A DNA stretch of 64,000 nucleotides, from contig OY282441.1 in the NCBI GenBank assembly GCA_958296105.1, positions 841,800-905,799 on the forward strand, written 5' to 3'. A program made the translations under genes and the position numbers. This stretch comes from an uncultured Dehalococcoidia bacterium. GTDB lineage: Bacteria > Chloroflexota > Dehalococcoidia > Lucifugimonadales > UBA1123. Positions 17,121 through 26,500 of the stretch are shown one piece after another (the first letter of the stretch is position 1; every line of letters begins with the position of its first letter). Below the pieces are notes generated by a model. That model did no database searches. It was not told the origin of the DNA and saw only the letters and a list, made by a program, of their open reading frames with translations.

Positions 17121-17642
17121 TTAGGCATACGGCTGACCGAAGCGCTCGGAGTGGGCGATCTCTGACAGCGGCTTGCGGTTCTTGATTCCATGTGAGCCGT
17201 CGTTGCCGTCCAGTCGGTAGCCGAATGGCAGGACTGTAACCAGCTCCAAGCTATCGGGGATGCCGAGCAGCTTCTTGATCCGCCGGTTCTGCTCGGCGAC
17301 GCGCAGGCCGACGAAGCAGGTTCCAAGTCCTTCCTCCCAAGCGACAAGCTCGATCTGCTGCATCGCGCGGCCGGTGTCGAGATCGGGGCGGTCTGCGTTG
17401 TCCATCGCGATAGCTATTGCCATCGGAGCGTCCGCGATGAAGCGGCCGCTGGACGCGATTGCGCCGATCTCCGTGAGGGTGTCGCGCTCCCTGATGACGA
17501 TGAAGCGCCAAGGCTGAAGGTTGCGCGAGCTTGCGGCCCACTGCCCGGCTCTGATCATCTTGTCTACGACCTCGTCCGGGACTGGATCGGGCTTGAATTC
17601 GCGCACCGTGAGTCTGGTTCTTATGGCTTCGAAGACGTTCAT
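17121..17642 (-). CDS. nitroreductase-family FMN oxidoreductase
   Basis: 173 residues. The N-terminal R-T-R-L-T-V-R-E-F segment is the family's phosphate-binding arginine motif, followed by AASSRNLQPWRFIVI, the conserved flavin-contact helix. The middle AMDNADRPDLDTGRAMQQIELVAWEEGLGTCFVG is the dimer/active-site region, and VTVLPFGY the C-terminal strand. It should reduce nitro, quinone or enone substrates with NAD(P)H, or act in dehalogenation-like or fatty-acid/aromatic metabolism; the sequence does not decide. It is convergent with the transhydrogenase (33 bases apart). Confidence 0.9.
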   Translation of the reverse strand: MNVFEAIRTRLTVREFKPDPVPDEVVDKMIRAGQWAASSRNLQPWRFIVIRERDTLTEIGAIASSGRFIADAPMAIAIAMDNADRPDLDTGRAMQQIELVAWEEGLGTCFVGLRVAEQNRRIKKLLGIPDSLELVTVLPFGYRLDGNDGSHGIKNRKPLSEIAHSERFGQPYA

Positions 17643-17702
17643 GTTTTAGATGTCTCCTTTCAGGCTATTGCTTCAGGCCATTGCTGCGCCATTCCGCAAC
17701 AG

Positions 17703-18140
17703 TTATAGCTGGCTAACGTAGTGCCGAACGATTGTGTTCGGATGCAGCCAATCGAAGTCCTTATCGGTGGTTATCAGCTGAGCATCGGCTGAAACACAGG
17801 TGGCTGCGATCCATATGTCGTTTTGGGACATTGGATGTCCGCTCTTGAGGCTGTACGCCTTGATTTCGGAATATGAGTTGACAACCTCTGGGAGTCCAGC
17901 GCTCACCATCGTCATCTCGTTCAGGATTTGCTGGAGGCGGTCAAATTTCCTAGTACCCCAACCCCACCAACGGGCAAGCGCGCCTATCTCACCTTGTGTA
18001 ACTGACGATATGAGCGGCTTTTCGTCGCGAAGGCGCAACCGGAATTGCTGCCGAATATGGCGACCCGTCGGATTGTCTCTAGCGACATGCACAATCACAG
18101 AAGTGTCCAGCACTATAAGACCGCGTGGATCAAGAGTCAC
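17703..18140 (-). CDS. PIN-domain (VapC-like) ribonuclease toxin
   Basis: 145 residues. I place the start at GTG 18140 because its GTGA overlaps the stop of the upstream gene; an earlier in-frame ATG (18194) would add a low-complexity basic tail inside that gene. The PIN active-site acids are visible: LDTSVIVHV (first Asp), TQGEIGALARW (Glu), SQNDIWIAATC and LITTDKDFDWL (Asps). VapC proteins are Mg-dependent RNases that usually cut tRNA or rRNA. The partner upstream is much larger than a typical VapB. Confidence 0.88.
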   Translation of the reverse strand: MTLDPRGLIVLDTSVIVHVARDNPTGRHIRQQFRLRLRDEKPLISSVTQGEIGALARWWGWGTRKFDRLQQILNEMTMVSAGLPEVVNSYSEIKAYSLKSGHPMSQNDIWIAATCVSADAQLITTDKDFDWLHPNTIVRHYVSQL

Positions 18141-19126
18141 GAAAGCATCTCCAGCGCCTCGGCGATCTCTTCGTCTGTCTCGTCGCCCGGCCACTGACCA
18201 ATTATCGCCCCTATCCCCGTCGAAGGCGTCTGACGCACACGGAGCGCGTTACGCTGTGCGGCTGAGAATCTGCTCCTTCGAGTCAGTGGCTCAGGCAGGT
18301 ACGACCATGAGGAGCTTTCGCTGATTGCGGGGCCAATGTCGTCTGCGTCGATTCTCAGCGGATTTCCGGATGGTTTGTACACTACACGTCCCCGCACTAA
18401 CACCCGCGTCGACAGCATGGATGCTGTCTCCTCGAGGTTTCCACTGTCGAGAACACCATCAATCAGTCTGCCATCGTCCAATACGAGCCTGAAGTTATGG
18501 TCGCTCAGGCTCACCATGTCCAACTGCCCGACGATACGGGCGCGGCGCGGCGCGGGGATAGGGGCAGACGCCATGCTCCGCGCCATTTTTGCGGTGCCGG
18601 CGTTCAGAATCACGGGCAGGTCAGAATGTCGGTATGAGTCGAAGCAAGCGGATGAAATCCGTCCATTGAGACATTGGTTAAATCGTCCAATGTTTTTGAG
18701 CAGAGGTTCGTCCAGCCGCCTACTGTCACGGTCTTGACTGTTGACGTCCCATACTGCGCTGGCTACTAGATCGAGGGCGGTGTCGCCTTCCTGCACATAC
18801 GGCCATGTTCGATCTTGGCAACTCCACTCACCGCTGCGCTTGACGGACTGGCTGAACTCCTCGACCGTATAGTCCAGTGTCGGCACAGCCAGTATCAACG
18901 CCGTTCCCGATGCTGCCTCTTCGTGGCCGACATACTGAATATCGGCGGCGCGTGTCAGCCATGGAGGAGGTCGCCCAGGTCCCGAACTGCGGAGCTGGAA
19001 TGCCATCCGCACCGATCCCCGGGCAACTATGGACAGTGTGGATAGGAAACGCCCGAACTGCAAAATCGGCAAGTGACCTTCGAGAGGGGCAGCGCCAGTG
19101 AGGGTGATTGTCGTCTCTGCCGGCAT
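18137..19126 (-). CDS. 329-residue protein with antitoxin-like C-terminal tail, partner of PIN toxin
   Basis: I do not recognise the body of this protein. It starts at ATG 19126 (GTG 19129 is also possible; GGAGG lies six to nine bases upstream). Residues 1-180 are mixed alpha/beta; 190-280 look like a beta-rich small-barrel domain (QLDMVSLSDHNFRLVLDDG, VLVRGRVVYKP, LRIDADDIGP). The last 20 residues, IIGQWPGDETDEEIAEALEM and onward, are of a type (W-P-G-D-E-x-x-E-E-hydrophobic) that often ends the antitoxin-like gene before a PIN toxin. The stop overlaps the PIN start by four bases, so the two are translationally coupled. The N-terminal region may sense a signal or bind nucleic acid. Confidence 0.7.
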   Translation of the reverse strand: MPAETTITLTGAAPLEGHLPILQFGRFLSTLSIVARGSVRMAFQLRSSGPGRPPPWLTRAADIQYVGHEEAASGTALILAVPTLDYTVEEFSQSVKRSGEWSCQDRTWPYVQEGDTALDLVASAVWDVNSQDRDSRRLDEPLLKNIGRFNQCLNGRISSACFDSYRHSDLPVILNAGTAKMARSMASAPIPAPRRARIVGQLDMVSLSDHNFRLVLDDGRLIDGVLDSGNLEETASMLSTRVLVRGRVVYKPSGNPLRIDADDIGPAISESSSWSYLPEPLTRRSRFSAAQRNALRVRQTPSTGIGAIIGQWPGDETDEEIAEALEMLS

Positions 19127-19269
19127 CACCTCATACCTCCGTGTATTCCAAGCGTGCCATTATCATGGCAGATTTACGTCGTGCTGACAAATCGTTCGAT
19201 GCGGCGCTGGACTATGGCTTGGTCTGCCCGTACAATCGCGGCGGTGTGGAAGCCGGAGGGAGGAGCGCG

Positions 19270-20496
19270 TTGGAATCAGCAGTCAGTCGGCGGGGTCGGG
19301 TGAGGAAGAGGGGGACGATCCTGGGGGTGATGTCGGCCGGGCACGGGGTGGCGCACCTGTACGATCAGGGCGTGCCGGTGATGATGCCGACTATCGCATC
19401 GCACTTCGGGCTGACCACGTTTCAGGTGACGGTGCTTCAGGCGCTGCGCTTCACGGGCTTCGGGGTGGTGAACATCGGCGGCGGTCTGGTGGTGGATATG
19501 CTGAAGCGGCACTGGGGCATGATGCTGACGTGCTGCATGTTGTCCGCCGCGCTGTTCTTCGCGCTGCTGGGGATGGCGCCGGGATATGTGGCTCTCGTCC
19601 TGATCGTGCCGCTGGTGTCTATTCCGGGGGCGCTGTGGCACCTGCCCTCGGCTGCGTCTCTCTCGCAGATATTCTCGGACAGGCGAGGGTGGGCGATATC
19701 CATCCACGGATTCGGCGCGAATCTGGGCAATCTCGCAGGCCCGGTGATCGCAACCCGGCTGCTTGCCCTGCTCGGCTCGTGGCGAGGGGTGATGTTCGTC
19801 TACGTGGCGCCGGCGCTGGTCATGACGGTGTTCGTGTGGGTGTTTCTAAGGCACGTGGGCAGGATAGGTTCGGTCGAACGGCGCGATCTTTCGACGCAGA
19901 TACGCGCGTCTCTGGGGCTGGCGCGCAACCCGGCAGTCGTGCTGATGGTGTCGGCGGCGACGCTTCGCGGCATCGGTCTGGACGCGCTGTTCGCGTGGTC
20001 GCCGTTCTATCTGGAGGAGACTCTGGGCAAGGGTACGACGGACGCGGGGTTCAATTTCGCGCTTCTGACGGGCATGGGCATCGTCTCGACGCCGATTCTG
20101 GGCTACCTGTCGGACCGCTTTGGGCGAAAGGCCGTGATAGTGCCGGGCTTCGCAGTGGCGGCGGCGCTGTCGCTGGCGACGGTGGCGGCGGGCGGCGGCT
20201 GGATGCTGTCGCTGGTCATGGCGGGGACGGGGCTGTTCAGCTTCGCGCTGCACCAGATCGTTCAGGCGGCGGTGCTGGACGAGGTGGGGGAAGGGAGAGA
20301 GGCGACGGCGGTGGGGCTGATATTCGGACTGAACGGCATACTGGGGGCGGTGTCGCCGTTCCTCGCCTTCCTGGTCATAGACAACTTCGGCGGGTACGGG
20401 GCGGTGTACTACTACGCGGGAATCCTGACTGCCGCGGGCGGGGTCTTGGCAGTCCTCGCGCCTACTGGGAGGAAGCCTCCGGCATCTGTCCGATGA
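19270..20496 (+). CDS. MFS transporter
   Basis: 408 residues starting at TTG 19270, preferred because GGAGGGAGGAG ends four bases before it; in-frame ATG 19165 would add 35 residues and has no such site. About 12 membrane segments are visible, with MFS signatures: the loop after TM2 (VVDMLKRHWG), GYLSDRFGRKAVI between TM8 and TM9 and PSAASLSQIFSDRRGWAISIHGFG near TM4-5. It resembles general sugar-phosphate/FSR-type permeases; substrate unknown. It is divergent from the PIN module. Its 3' end overlaps the convergent Uma2 gene by 35 bases. Confidence 0.85.
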   Translation: MESAVSRRGRVRKRGTILGVMSAGHGVAHLYDQGVPVMMPTIASHFGLTTFQVTVLQALRFTGFGVVNIGGGLVVDMLKRHWGMMLTCCMLSAALFFALLGMAPGYVALVLIVPLVSIPGALWHLPSAASLSQIFSDRRGWAISIHGFGANLGNLAGPVIATRLLALLGSWRGVMFVYVAPALVMTVFVWVFLRHVGRIGSVERRDLSTQIRASLGLARNPAVVLMVSAATLRGIGLDALFAWSPFYLEETLGKGTTDAGFNFALLTGMGIVSTPILGYLSDRFGRKAVIVPGFAVAAALSLATVAAGGGWMLSLVMAGTGLFSFALHQIVQAAVLDEVGEGREATAVGLIFGLNGILGAVSPFLAFLVIDNFGGYGAVYYYAGILTAAGGVLAVLAPTGRKPPASVR

Positions 20497-21055
20497 CGTC
20501 GGCTACGGGCAGGGCGGCGTCAGGGAAGGCGATGGGGCTTACGGTCTGACCGGGGCGGAAGGTGCGGCGGGTGGTGTACTCGCCGCCGAGCGGGTCGGTG
20601 TACACCTCTATGACGCGCGACGGTATGTTGGCTATCCAGACTTCGGGGATGTCGAACCGGGCGTAGAGTGGGAGCTTCACGCTGCGGTCGAACGACAGGC
20701 TGGAGTGGGATACTTCGATGATAAGAAAAACGTCTGCGGGTCCGGCGGGGCCAGAGCGGTAGAAGTCGCGGCGGCGTCTCAGAATGACGAAGTCCGGCTG
20801 TGGCTGGTTGTACTCGTCCAGACGGATGGCTCCCTGCACTCTCACGATGGCGCGTCTCCGCACTGCTTCGACCAGAAGCTCGGTGCCGGTGTCGACGCTG
20901 GCATGGTGTTCATCGCCAATCGGAGTCATTATTACGATCTCCCCGTCAATCAGCTCGACGCGATCCTTCTCTTCCAGAATTCCGGCAATAGCCATTGCGT
21001 GGTACTCGTCCACTGTGAACCTGCGTCGCGCGGGGGTCTTTACGAGAGTTGTCAT
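20462..21055 (-). CDS. Uma2-family putative PD-(D/E)xK endonuclease, copy 1
   Basis: 197 residues of the Uma2 (DUF820) family. The conserved frame is present: FTVDEYHAMAIAGILEEKDRVELIDGEIVIM at the N-terminus (Glu of the nuclease fold), then PDFVILRR, then the catalytic-strand segment FLIIEVSHSSLSFDRSVK with Asp/Glu and Lys, and YARFDIPEVWIANI. The family is predicted to have a restriction-endonuclease-like fold; biological targets are unknown and the genes are usually multi-copy. The gene is 98% identical in DNA to the copy 679 bases away. Its 3' end reads 35 bases into the MFS gene on the other strand. GGAGG lies 11 bases before ATG 21055. Confidence 0.88.
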   Translation of the reverse strand: MTTLVKTPARRRFTVDEYHAMAIAGILEEKDRVELIDGEIVIMTPIGDEHHASVDTGTELLVEAVRRRAIVRVQGAIRLDEYNQPQPDFVILRRRRDFYRSGPAGPADVFLIIEVSHSSLSFDRSVKLPLYARFDIPEVWIANIPSRVIEVYTDPLGGEYTTRRTFRPGQTVSPIAFPDAALPVADVIGQMPEASSQ

Positions 21056-21752
21056 ATTCCGCGTTCCTCCGTGAGCTATCTTGCGAGGGCTGGGGTCTCA
21101 TGCAGTCGGGACACTCTCACACTCCAAACGAGACGTCGAGGTTTCAGCCGCTCGCTTCCGCGCTCCTGCCGATGACGTCGGCTACGGGCAGGGCGGCGTC
21201 AGGGAAGGCGATGGGGCTTACGGTCTGACCGGGGCGGAAGGTGCGGCGGGTGGTGTACTCGCCGCCGAGCGGGTCGGTGTACACCTCGATGACGCGCGAC
21301 GGTATGTTGGCTATCCAGACTTCGGGGATGTCGAACCGGGCGTAGAGTGGGAGCTTCACGCCACGGTCGAACGACAGGCTGGAGTGGGATACTTCGATGA
21401 TAAGAAAAACGTCTGCGGGTCCGGCGGGGCCAGAGCGGTAGAAGTCGCGGCGGCGTCTCAGAATGACGAAGTCCGGCTGTGGCTGGTTGTACTCGTCCAG
21501 ACGGATGGCTCCCTGCACTCTCACGATGGCGCGCCTGCGCACTGCTTCGACCAGAAGCTCGTTGCCGGTGTCGACGCTGGCATGGTGTTCATCGCCAATC
21601 GGAGTCATTATTACGATCTCCCCGTCAATCAGCTCGACGCGATCCTTCTCTTCCAGAATTCCGGCAGCTGCCATTGCGTGGTACTCGTCCACGGTGAACC
21701 TGCGTCGCGCGGGGGTCTTTACGAGTGTTGTCATATTCCGCGTTCCTCCGTG
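20492..21752. repeat. 582-bp tandem duplication of the Uma2 gene
   Basis: Positions 20492-21073 and 21171-21752 are the same sequence with about a dozen substitutions and no indels. The units are separated by 97 bases. The duplication starts inside the 3' end of the coding region (GATGACGTCGG) and ends just upstream of the Shine-Dalgarno site. Copy 1 therefore has a different C-terminus (MPEASSQ) from copy 2 (SAEASG). Confidence 0.95.
21144..21734 (-). CDS. Uma2-family putative PD-(D/E)xK endonuclease, copy 2
   Basis: 196 residues, nearly identical to copy 1; visible differences include AAAGI for AIAGI, TGNELL for TGTELL, and a new C-terminus. All predicted catalytic residues (Asp/Glu in IIEVSHSSLSFDR and the following Lys) are intact in both copies, so neither looks like a pseudogene. 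It lies upstream of copy 1 in transcription order and downstream of hisS on the same strand (68 bases), so it could be read from the hisS promoter. Confidence 0.88.
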   Translation of the reverse strand: MTTLVKTPARRRFTVDEYHAMAAAGILEEKDRVELIDGEIVIMTPIGDEHHASVDTGNELLVEAVRRRAIVRVQGAIRLDEYNQPQPDFVILRRRRDFYRSGPAGPADVFLIIEVSHSSLSFDRGVKLPLYARFDIPEVWIANIPSRVIEVYTDPLGGEYTTRRTFRPGQTVSPIAFPDAALPVADVIGRSAEASG

Positions 21753-21802
21753 GGTGTCTCACAGCATAGTATAGCTTCGAGGCGCGCCGACGCGAGGGGC
21801 GG

Positions 21803-23053
21803 TCAGGTGAGCAGCGCGCTCGCCAACTCTGCCAGAGGGACTTCGGACTGCGCGCTTGCGCCAAGGTCTCTGAGTGTGGCGACGTCCTTGGCTAGCTCGT
21901 CGTCTCCGATGATGACGGCGTGGGTGGCGCCGCTGCTGGCGGCGTAGCGCATCTGGGCGCGCATTCCTCGGGGCGGGGCGAGGGTGGCGGCGATCCCGTC
22001 TCTTCTGAGCTGCGAGGCGATGCGAACGCCGGCTGTCTTGGCGGCGTCTCCGCGATGAACGACCATGACGCGCGCGCGGTCGTCCGCCGGCGTGGGGACT
22101 TCCTGGCGCTGGATGTTCTGGATGACGCGCTCCAAACCCATGCCGTAGCCTATGCCGGGCGTGGGTCTGCCGCCAAGCTGCTCTATCAGCCCGTCGTAGC
22201 GTCCGCCGCCGACTATGGTCACCATTCTGCCCTCTTCGGGCGGCGAGATTTCGAATACGGTGCGGGTGTAGTAGTCCAGCCCGCGCACTAGACGATGGTC
22301 TATCTGGTACTCGATGCCTGTCTCTTCGAGATAGCGGCGCAGGTCTTCCCAGTGCGATTCGCAGTCGGCGCACAGGTTATCGGCGCTGGCGGGGGCGTCT
22401 TCGATGAAGCTCTGGCACTGGGCGTTCTTGCAGTCCAGAAGGCGAAGGGCATTGCGGTCGATGCGCCGCGCGCAGTCCTCGCATATCTCCTCTCTGTGGG
22501 GCGAGTAGTGCGCCTTCAGCAGCTCCACGTAGGCGGGTCTGCACTCGGCATCTCCGATGGAGTTTATGACGAGGGTCAAGCCGGAGAGGCCGACGGCCTC
22601 GAGGTAGCGCCAGCCGACCTCGATAACCTCGCAGTCGATGCTGGCGTCTGCCTCGCCTATGACCTCGATTCCGAACTGCGTGTGCTGGCGGTATCTGCCC
22701 GACTGTGGGCGCTCGTACCTGAAGACGGGGCAGACGTAGAACATTCTCACGGGCTGAGCGAGGCTGTGCATTCCGTGTTGCAGGTAGGCGCGGCAGACGG
22801 GGGCGGTGGCCTCGGCGCGGAGGGTCAGCATGTCGCCGCCTCGATCCTCGAAGGTGTAGGTCTCCTTCTCCACGATGTCGGTGGTGGAGCCGACGCCGCG
22901 CTCGAAGAGGTCTGCGCTCTCGAACATCGGGGTCTCGATACGGCGGTATCCGAACGTGGACGCGACCTGTGCGGCCTTGCCACGAACGAGGTCCCAGTAC
23001 GTTTGATCATCGGGCAGCTGATCGGAAGTGCCGCGCGGGGCTTGGAGTCGCAT
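21803..23053 (-). CDS. hisS: histidyl-tRNA synthetase
   Basis: 415 residues from ATG 23053, fixed by AGGAGG six bases upstream; an upstream ATG would add a non-homologous tail. A class II synthetase charging tRNA-His: N-terminal LQAPRGTSD, motif 2 FRYERPQSGRYRQHTQFG, the histidine-specific RGLDYYTRTVFE loop, motif 3 GIGYGMGLERV, and the anticodon-binding domain from about residue 325. The insertion domain carries four Cys pairs (CEDC, CKNAQC, CADC), as in HisS enzymes with a zinc-type insert. It probably has its own promoter at 23135-23163. HisS in this group is not usually T-box regulated and I see no T-box. Confidence 0.97.
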   Translation of the reverse strand: MRLQAPRGTSDQLPDDQTYWDLVRGKAAQVASTFGYRRIETPMFESADLFERGVGSTTDIVEKETYTFEDRGGDMLTLRAEATAPVCRAYLQHGMHSLAQPVRMFYVCPVFRYERPQSGRYRQHTQFGIEVIGEADASIDCEVIEVGWRYLEAVGLSGLTLVINSIGDAECRPAYVELLKAHYSPHREEICEDCARRIDRNALRLLDCKNAQCQSFIEDAPASADNLCADCESHWEDLRRYLEETGIEYQIDHRLVRGLDYYTRTVFEISPPEEGRMVTIVGGGRYDGLIEQLGGRPTPGIGYGMGLERVIQNIQRQEVPTPADDRARVMVVHRGDAAKTAGVRIASQLRRDGIAATLAPPRGMRAQMRYAASSGATHAVIIGDDELAKDVATLRDLGASAQSEVPLAELASALLT

Positions 23054-23134
23054 TTCCACCCTCCTAGTGCGAGTCTGACTGGGCGCGTTCCGGCTGGGAC
23101 GCGGTTTTGTTGTTTCTGAACTCGCTTCGAGTAT

Positions 23135-23163
23135 ATTTGATAGGAGTTGCGCAGTTGAGTCAA
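23135..23163 (-). promoter_or_regulatory. putative sigma-70 promoter of hisS
   Basis: On the minus strand TTGACT (23163-23158) and TCAAAT (23140-23135) are separated by exactly 17 bases, about 75 bases before the hisS start codon. An alternative -10, TATACT, lies five bases further on. Confidence 0.55.
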
Positions 23164-23537
23164 GCATGTGAATCGGTCGCTGCGGTGGCGAGTCACCGGC
23201 TCGATCCGCTTGGCACAGGGCTTGCCCAAGGGTGTGGAGTCGTCCAGAAGCAAGACTCCATCACTGAGATCGACCAGTACGCGCGCCTGTCGTCACGACG
23301 CCTCAGTGTTCGGCGGAGGCTGTCTCGTGATCAGGCGGGTGAAGGGGTCAGCTGAATGCTCTATGAACTGCGGCCATGAAGTATACGCAGTCGTTGGTCA
23401 TCGCGTTTGGGTGGGTCGATCTGACCTGCTCGCTGCGGACTGGGACTATCCTATCTATATCCCAATCCGCAGCTATTCAACTGCGTAAGCCCTGCCTCTG
23501 TCGCAACGAGGAGGGGTCAATCGCTCACTGCCGACCG
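23164..23537. other. intergenic region between hisS promoter and giant lipoprotein gene, with repeat copy A
   Basis: No gene is supported here. It contains copy A (23421-23484) of a 60-bp sequence that recurs at 28555-28613 on the other side of the giant gene. Copy A includes a hairpin, CTGCGGA (23432-23438) pairing with TCCGCAG (23465-23471), with GGG/CCC inside. It might also act as the 3' hairpin of the giant gene, but no U-tract follows. Confidence 0.6.
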
Positions 23538-26500
23538 TCAAGGAGACCAGACCGGGGCCCAATCACCGCTGGAATGATCAGTGAGACGGGTTACTCCCGA
23601 ACCGTCCGCGTTCACCACGTATATCTCGGCGTTCCCGTCCCGTTCAGAGGCAAACGCTATGCGCCGTCCGTCAGGAGACCAATCCGGGCGCCAATCACTC
23701 TTGGAATGATCCGTGAGACGGGTGACTCCCGAGCCGTCAGCGTTCATCACGTAGATGTTGTGGTTCCCATCCCGATTAGAGCTAAACGCTATGCGCCGTC
23801 CGTCAGGAGACCAATCCGGGTACTCATCCTTCTCAGTATGATTCGTGAGACGGGTGACTCCCGAGCCGTCAGCGTTCACCACGTAGATATTCCTGTTCCC
23901 GTCCCGTTCAGAAATAAACGCTATGCGTCGTCCGTCCGGAGACCAGGTCGGTGCCCAATCATCCTCAGCATGATTCGTGACGCGGGTGACTCCCGAGCCG
24001 TCCACGTTCATCACGTAGATGTTGTGGTTCCCGTCCCGATCAGAATTAAACGCTACGCGCCGTCCGTCCGGAGACAAGACCGGGTACGCATCAAGCCCAA
24101 GCCGATTATTAGTGAGACGGGTGACTCCCGAGCCGTCAGCGTTCATCACGTAGAGATCCCAGTTCCCGTCCCGATTGGACTCAAACGCTATGCGCCGTCC
24201 ATTCGGAAACCAAGACGGGTCATAATCCAACCCACGATTATTCGTGAGACGGGTGACTCCCGAACCGTCAGCGTTCATCACGTAGAGCTCGGCGTTCCCG
24301 TCCCGACGAGACTCGAACGCTATCTTCCCGGATGGTGTGGGTGTGGGGTAGGAGGAAACCCGGACTGTGCCGGTCCAGGCCGGGTTGCGATTGAACCCAG
24401 AATGATCCGTGAGACGGGTGACGACTCCTGAGCCGTCCGCGTTCATCACGTAGATCTCATCGTTCCCGTCCCGACGAGACTGAAACGCTATGCGCCGACT
24501 GTCCGGAGACCAAGCCGGGGTGCTACCATCCCACGCAGTAGGATCAGTGAGACGGGTGACTCCCGATCCGTCAGCGTTCATCACGTAGATGCTCCTGTTC
24601 ACGTCTCGATCAGAGACAAACGCTATCTTCCGTCCGTCCGGAGACCAAGACGGGTAGCCATTACCCTCGGGGGTATCAGTGAGACGGGTGACTCCCGATC
24701 CGTCAGCGTTCATCACGTGTATCTCACCATTCCCGCCCAGATCCCGAGTAAACGCTATGCGTCGTCCGTCCGGAGACCAGGACGGGAAACTATCCTCCTC
24801 AGTATGATTCGTGAGACGGGTGGCTCCCGAGCCATCCGCGTTCATCACGTAGATCTCCCTGTTCCCGTCCCGAGTGGACTGAAACGCTATGCGCCGTCCG
24901 TCCGGAGACCAGGCAGGGTAATGATTCTCCCCAGGAGTAACAGTGAGACGGGTGACTCCCGATCCGTCAGCGTTCATCACGTAGATCTCAACGTTCCCGT
25001 CCCGAGTGGACTCGAACGCTATACGCCGACCGTCCGGAGACCAAGTCAGGACCCCATCCCACGCAGTATGATTCGTGAGCCGCGTCACTCCCGAACCGTC
25101 CGCATTCATCACGTAGATCTCAGCGTTCCCGTCCCGATAAGAATGAAACGCTATCCTCCCGGATGATGTGGGTGTAGGCGTATGCGTGGGAGTAGGCGTT
25201 GGCGTAATAGTCGGCGTGGGCGTTGGTGTATGTGACGGCGTTGGCGTATGCGTGGGCGTAGCCGAGATAGTGGGAGTAGGCGTTGGCGTAATAGACGGCG
25301 TTGGCGTTGGCGTATGCGTGGGAGTAGGCGTTGGCGTAATAGACGGCGTTGGGGTGGGGGTATGTGACGGGGTTGGCGTTGGTGTAATAGACGGCGTTGG
25401 GGTGGGGGTATGTGACGGGGTTGGGGTCGGGGTCGGAGGTGACACAGGCGTATCCGCGGCGGCGGTACCAGTGACCTTGAAAAGGCTCCCTGAGCTTACT
25501 GCCCAAGACAGTATCGCGTTGTTTCCGGCGAGATCGGTGATGGACGACCCCGACGGTACGCGAAGGCTGCCAGCAGGAACCCAAATTGTTCCGTCATCAT
25601 CCCTGTCCCCTTCCTGTACCGTGTATATGAAGATTAGGCGCGTGTCGGCGCTCTCCTCTGCGACATACTGCGCTCTGCGGGTCTCGCTGCCCATCTCCAA
25701 TCCCAGATATGGCAGTCCGCCTCCAGTATCGACAAGTACGTCCTCGTTGAACTCGACCCGTATCCGTATCTTCTCTCCCCTGCCATAGGTATCTCCAGAC
25801 AGTGGGCTATTTATGATGCCCGGCGCTCCGCCATAGATGTATGGCCGGAAAGTATCCGTGTGACTGCCTCTGACTTTCTGGTTGGGTTGGGTTGGGAGCG
25901 CTTCGTGTGCAGAGTCCAGAACTACTCCGTCGTAGGTAACGAACGATATGGAGTTGGCGGAGATGCTGATTCCGTCGTTGTCTATGTCATCTTGGGCAAC
26001 CAGATAGCTGAATGAGATATTGTTGGGACCGCAGCCGGAGTAACTCGCATCCTTCACTGCCGCTGGGCCGCTGCCTGTCTGGAACGTTAGGGAAATCCAT
26101 CCCCTGCCGCAGACCTGTTCGCTAAATCCGACTTCGACCCGGATGGCCTCGCTTGGTCCATAGGTGTCTCTTACGCCGTCACCGTCCGAGTCTATGCTCG
26201 GCTGAGAAGTGATGGTTGGGCCGCTAGTAATGTTCGGACCGGAAGAACGAGGCGCGGGCGTGGGTGTCGGCGTAATAGACGGCGTGGGCGTAGGCGTATG
26301 CGAGGGTGTCGGCGTTGGTGTAATAGACGGCGTGGGCGTAGGCGTATGTGACGGGGTATACGTAGGTGTCGGCGTAATAGACGGCGTATGCGTATGCGCC
26401 ATCGCAACCTGGACTGCGCCGGTGCCGGTCCAGGCCGGGTTGCGATCGAACCCAGAATGATCCGTGAGACGGGTCACTCCCGAACCGTCCGCGTTCATCA

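Noticed and set aside
23054-23537. T-box riboswitch upstream of hisS
   Set aside because: No recognisable T-box sequence (TGGNACCGCG-like) or terminator/antiterminator pair; the hisS promoter lies only about 75 bases before the start codon.
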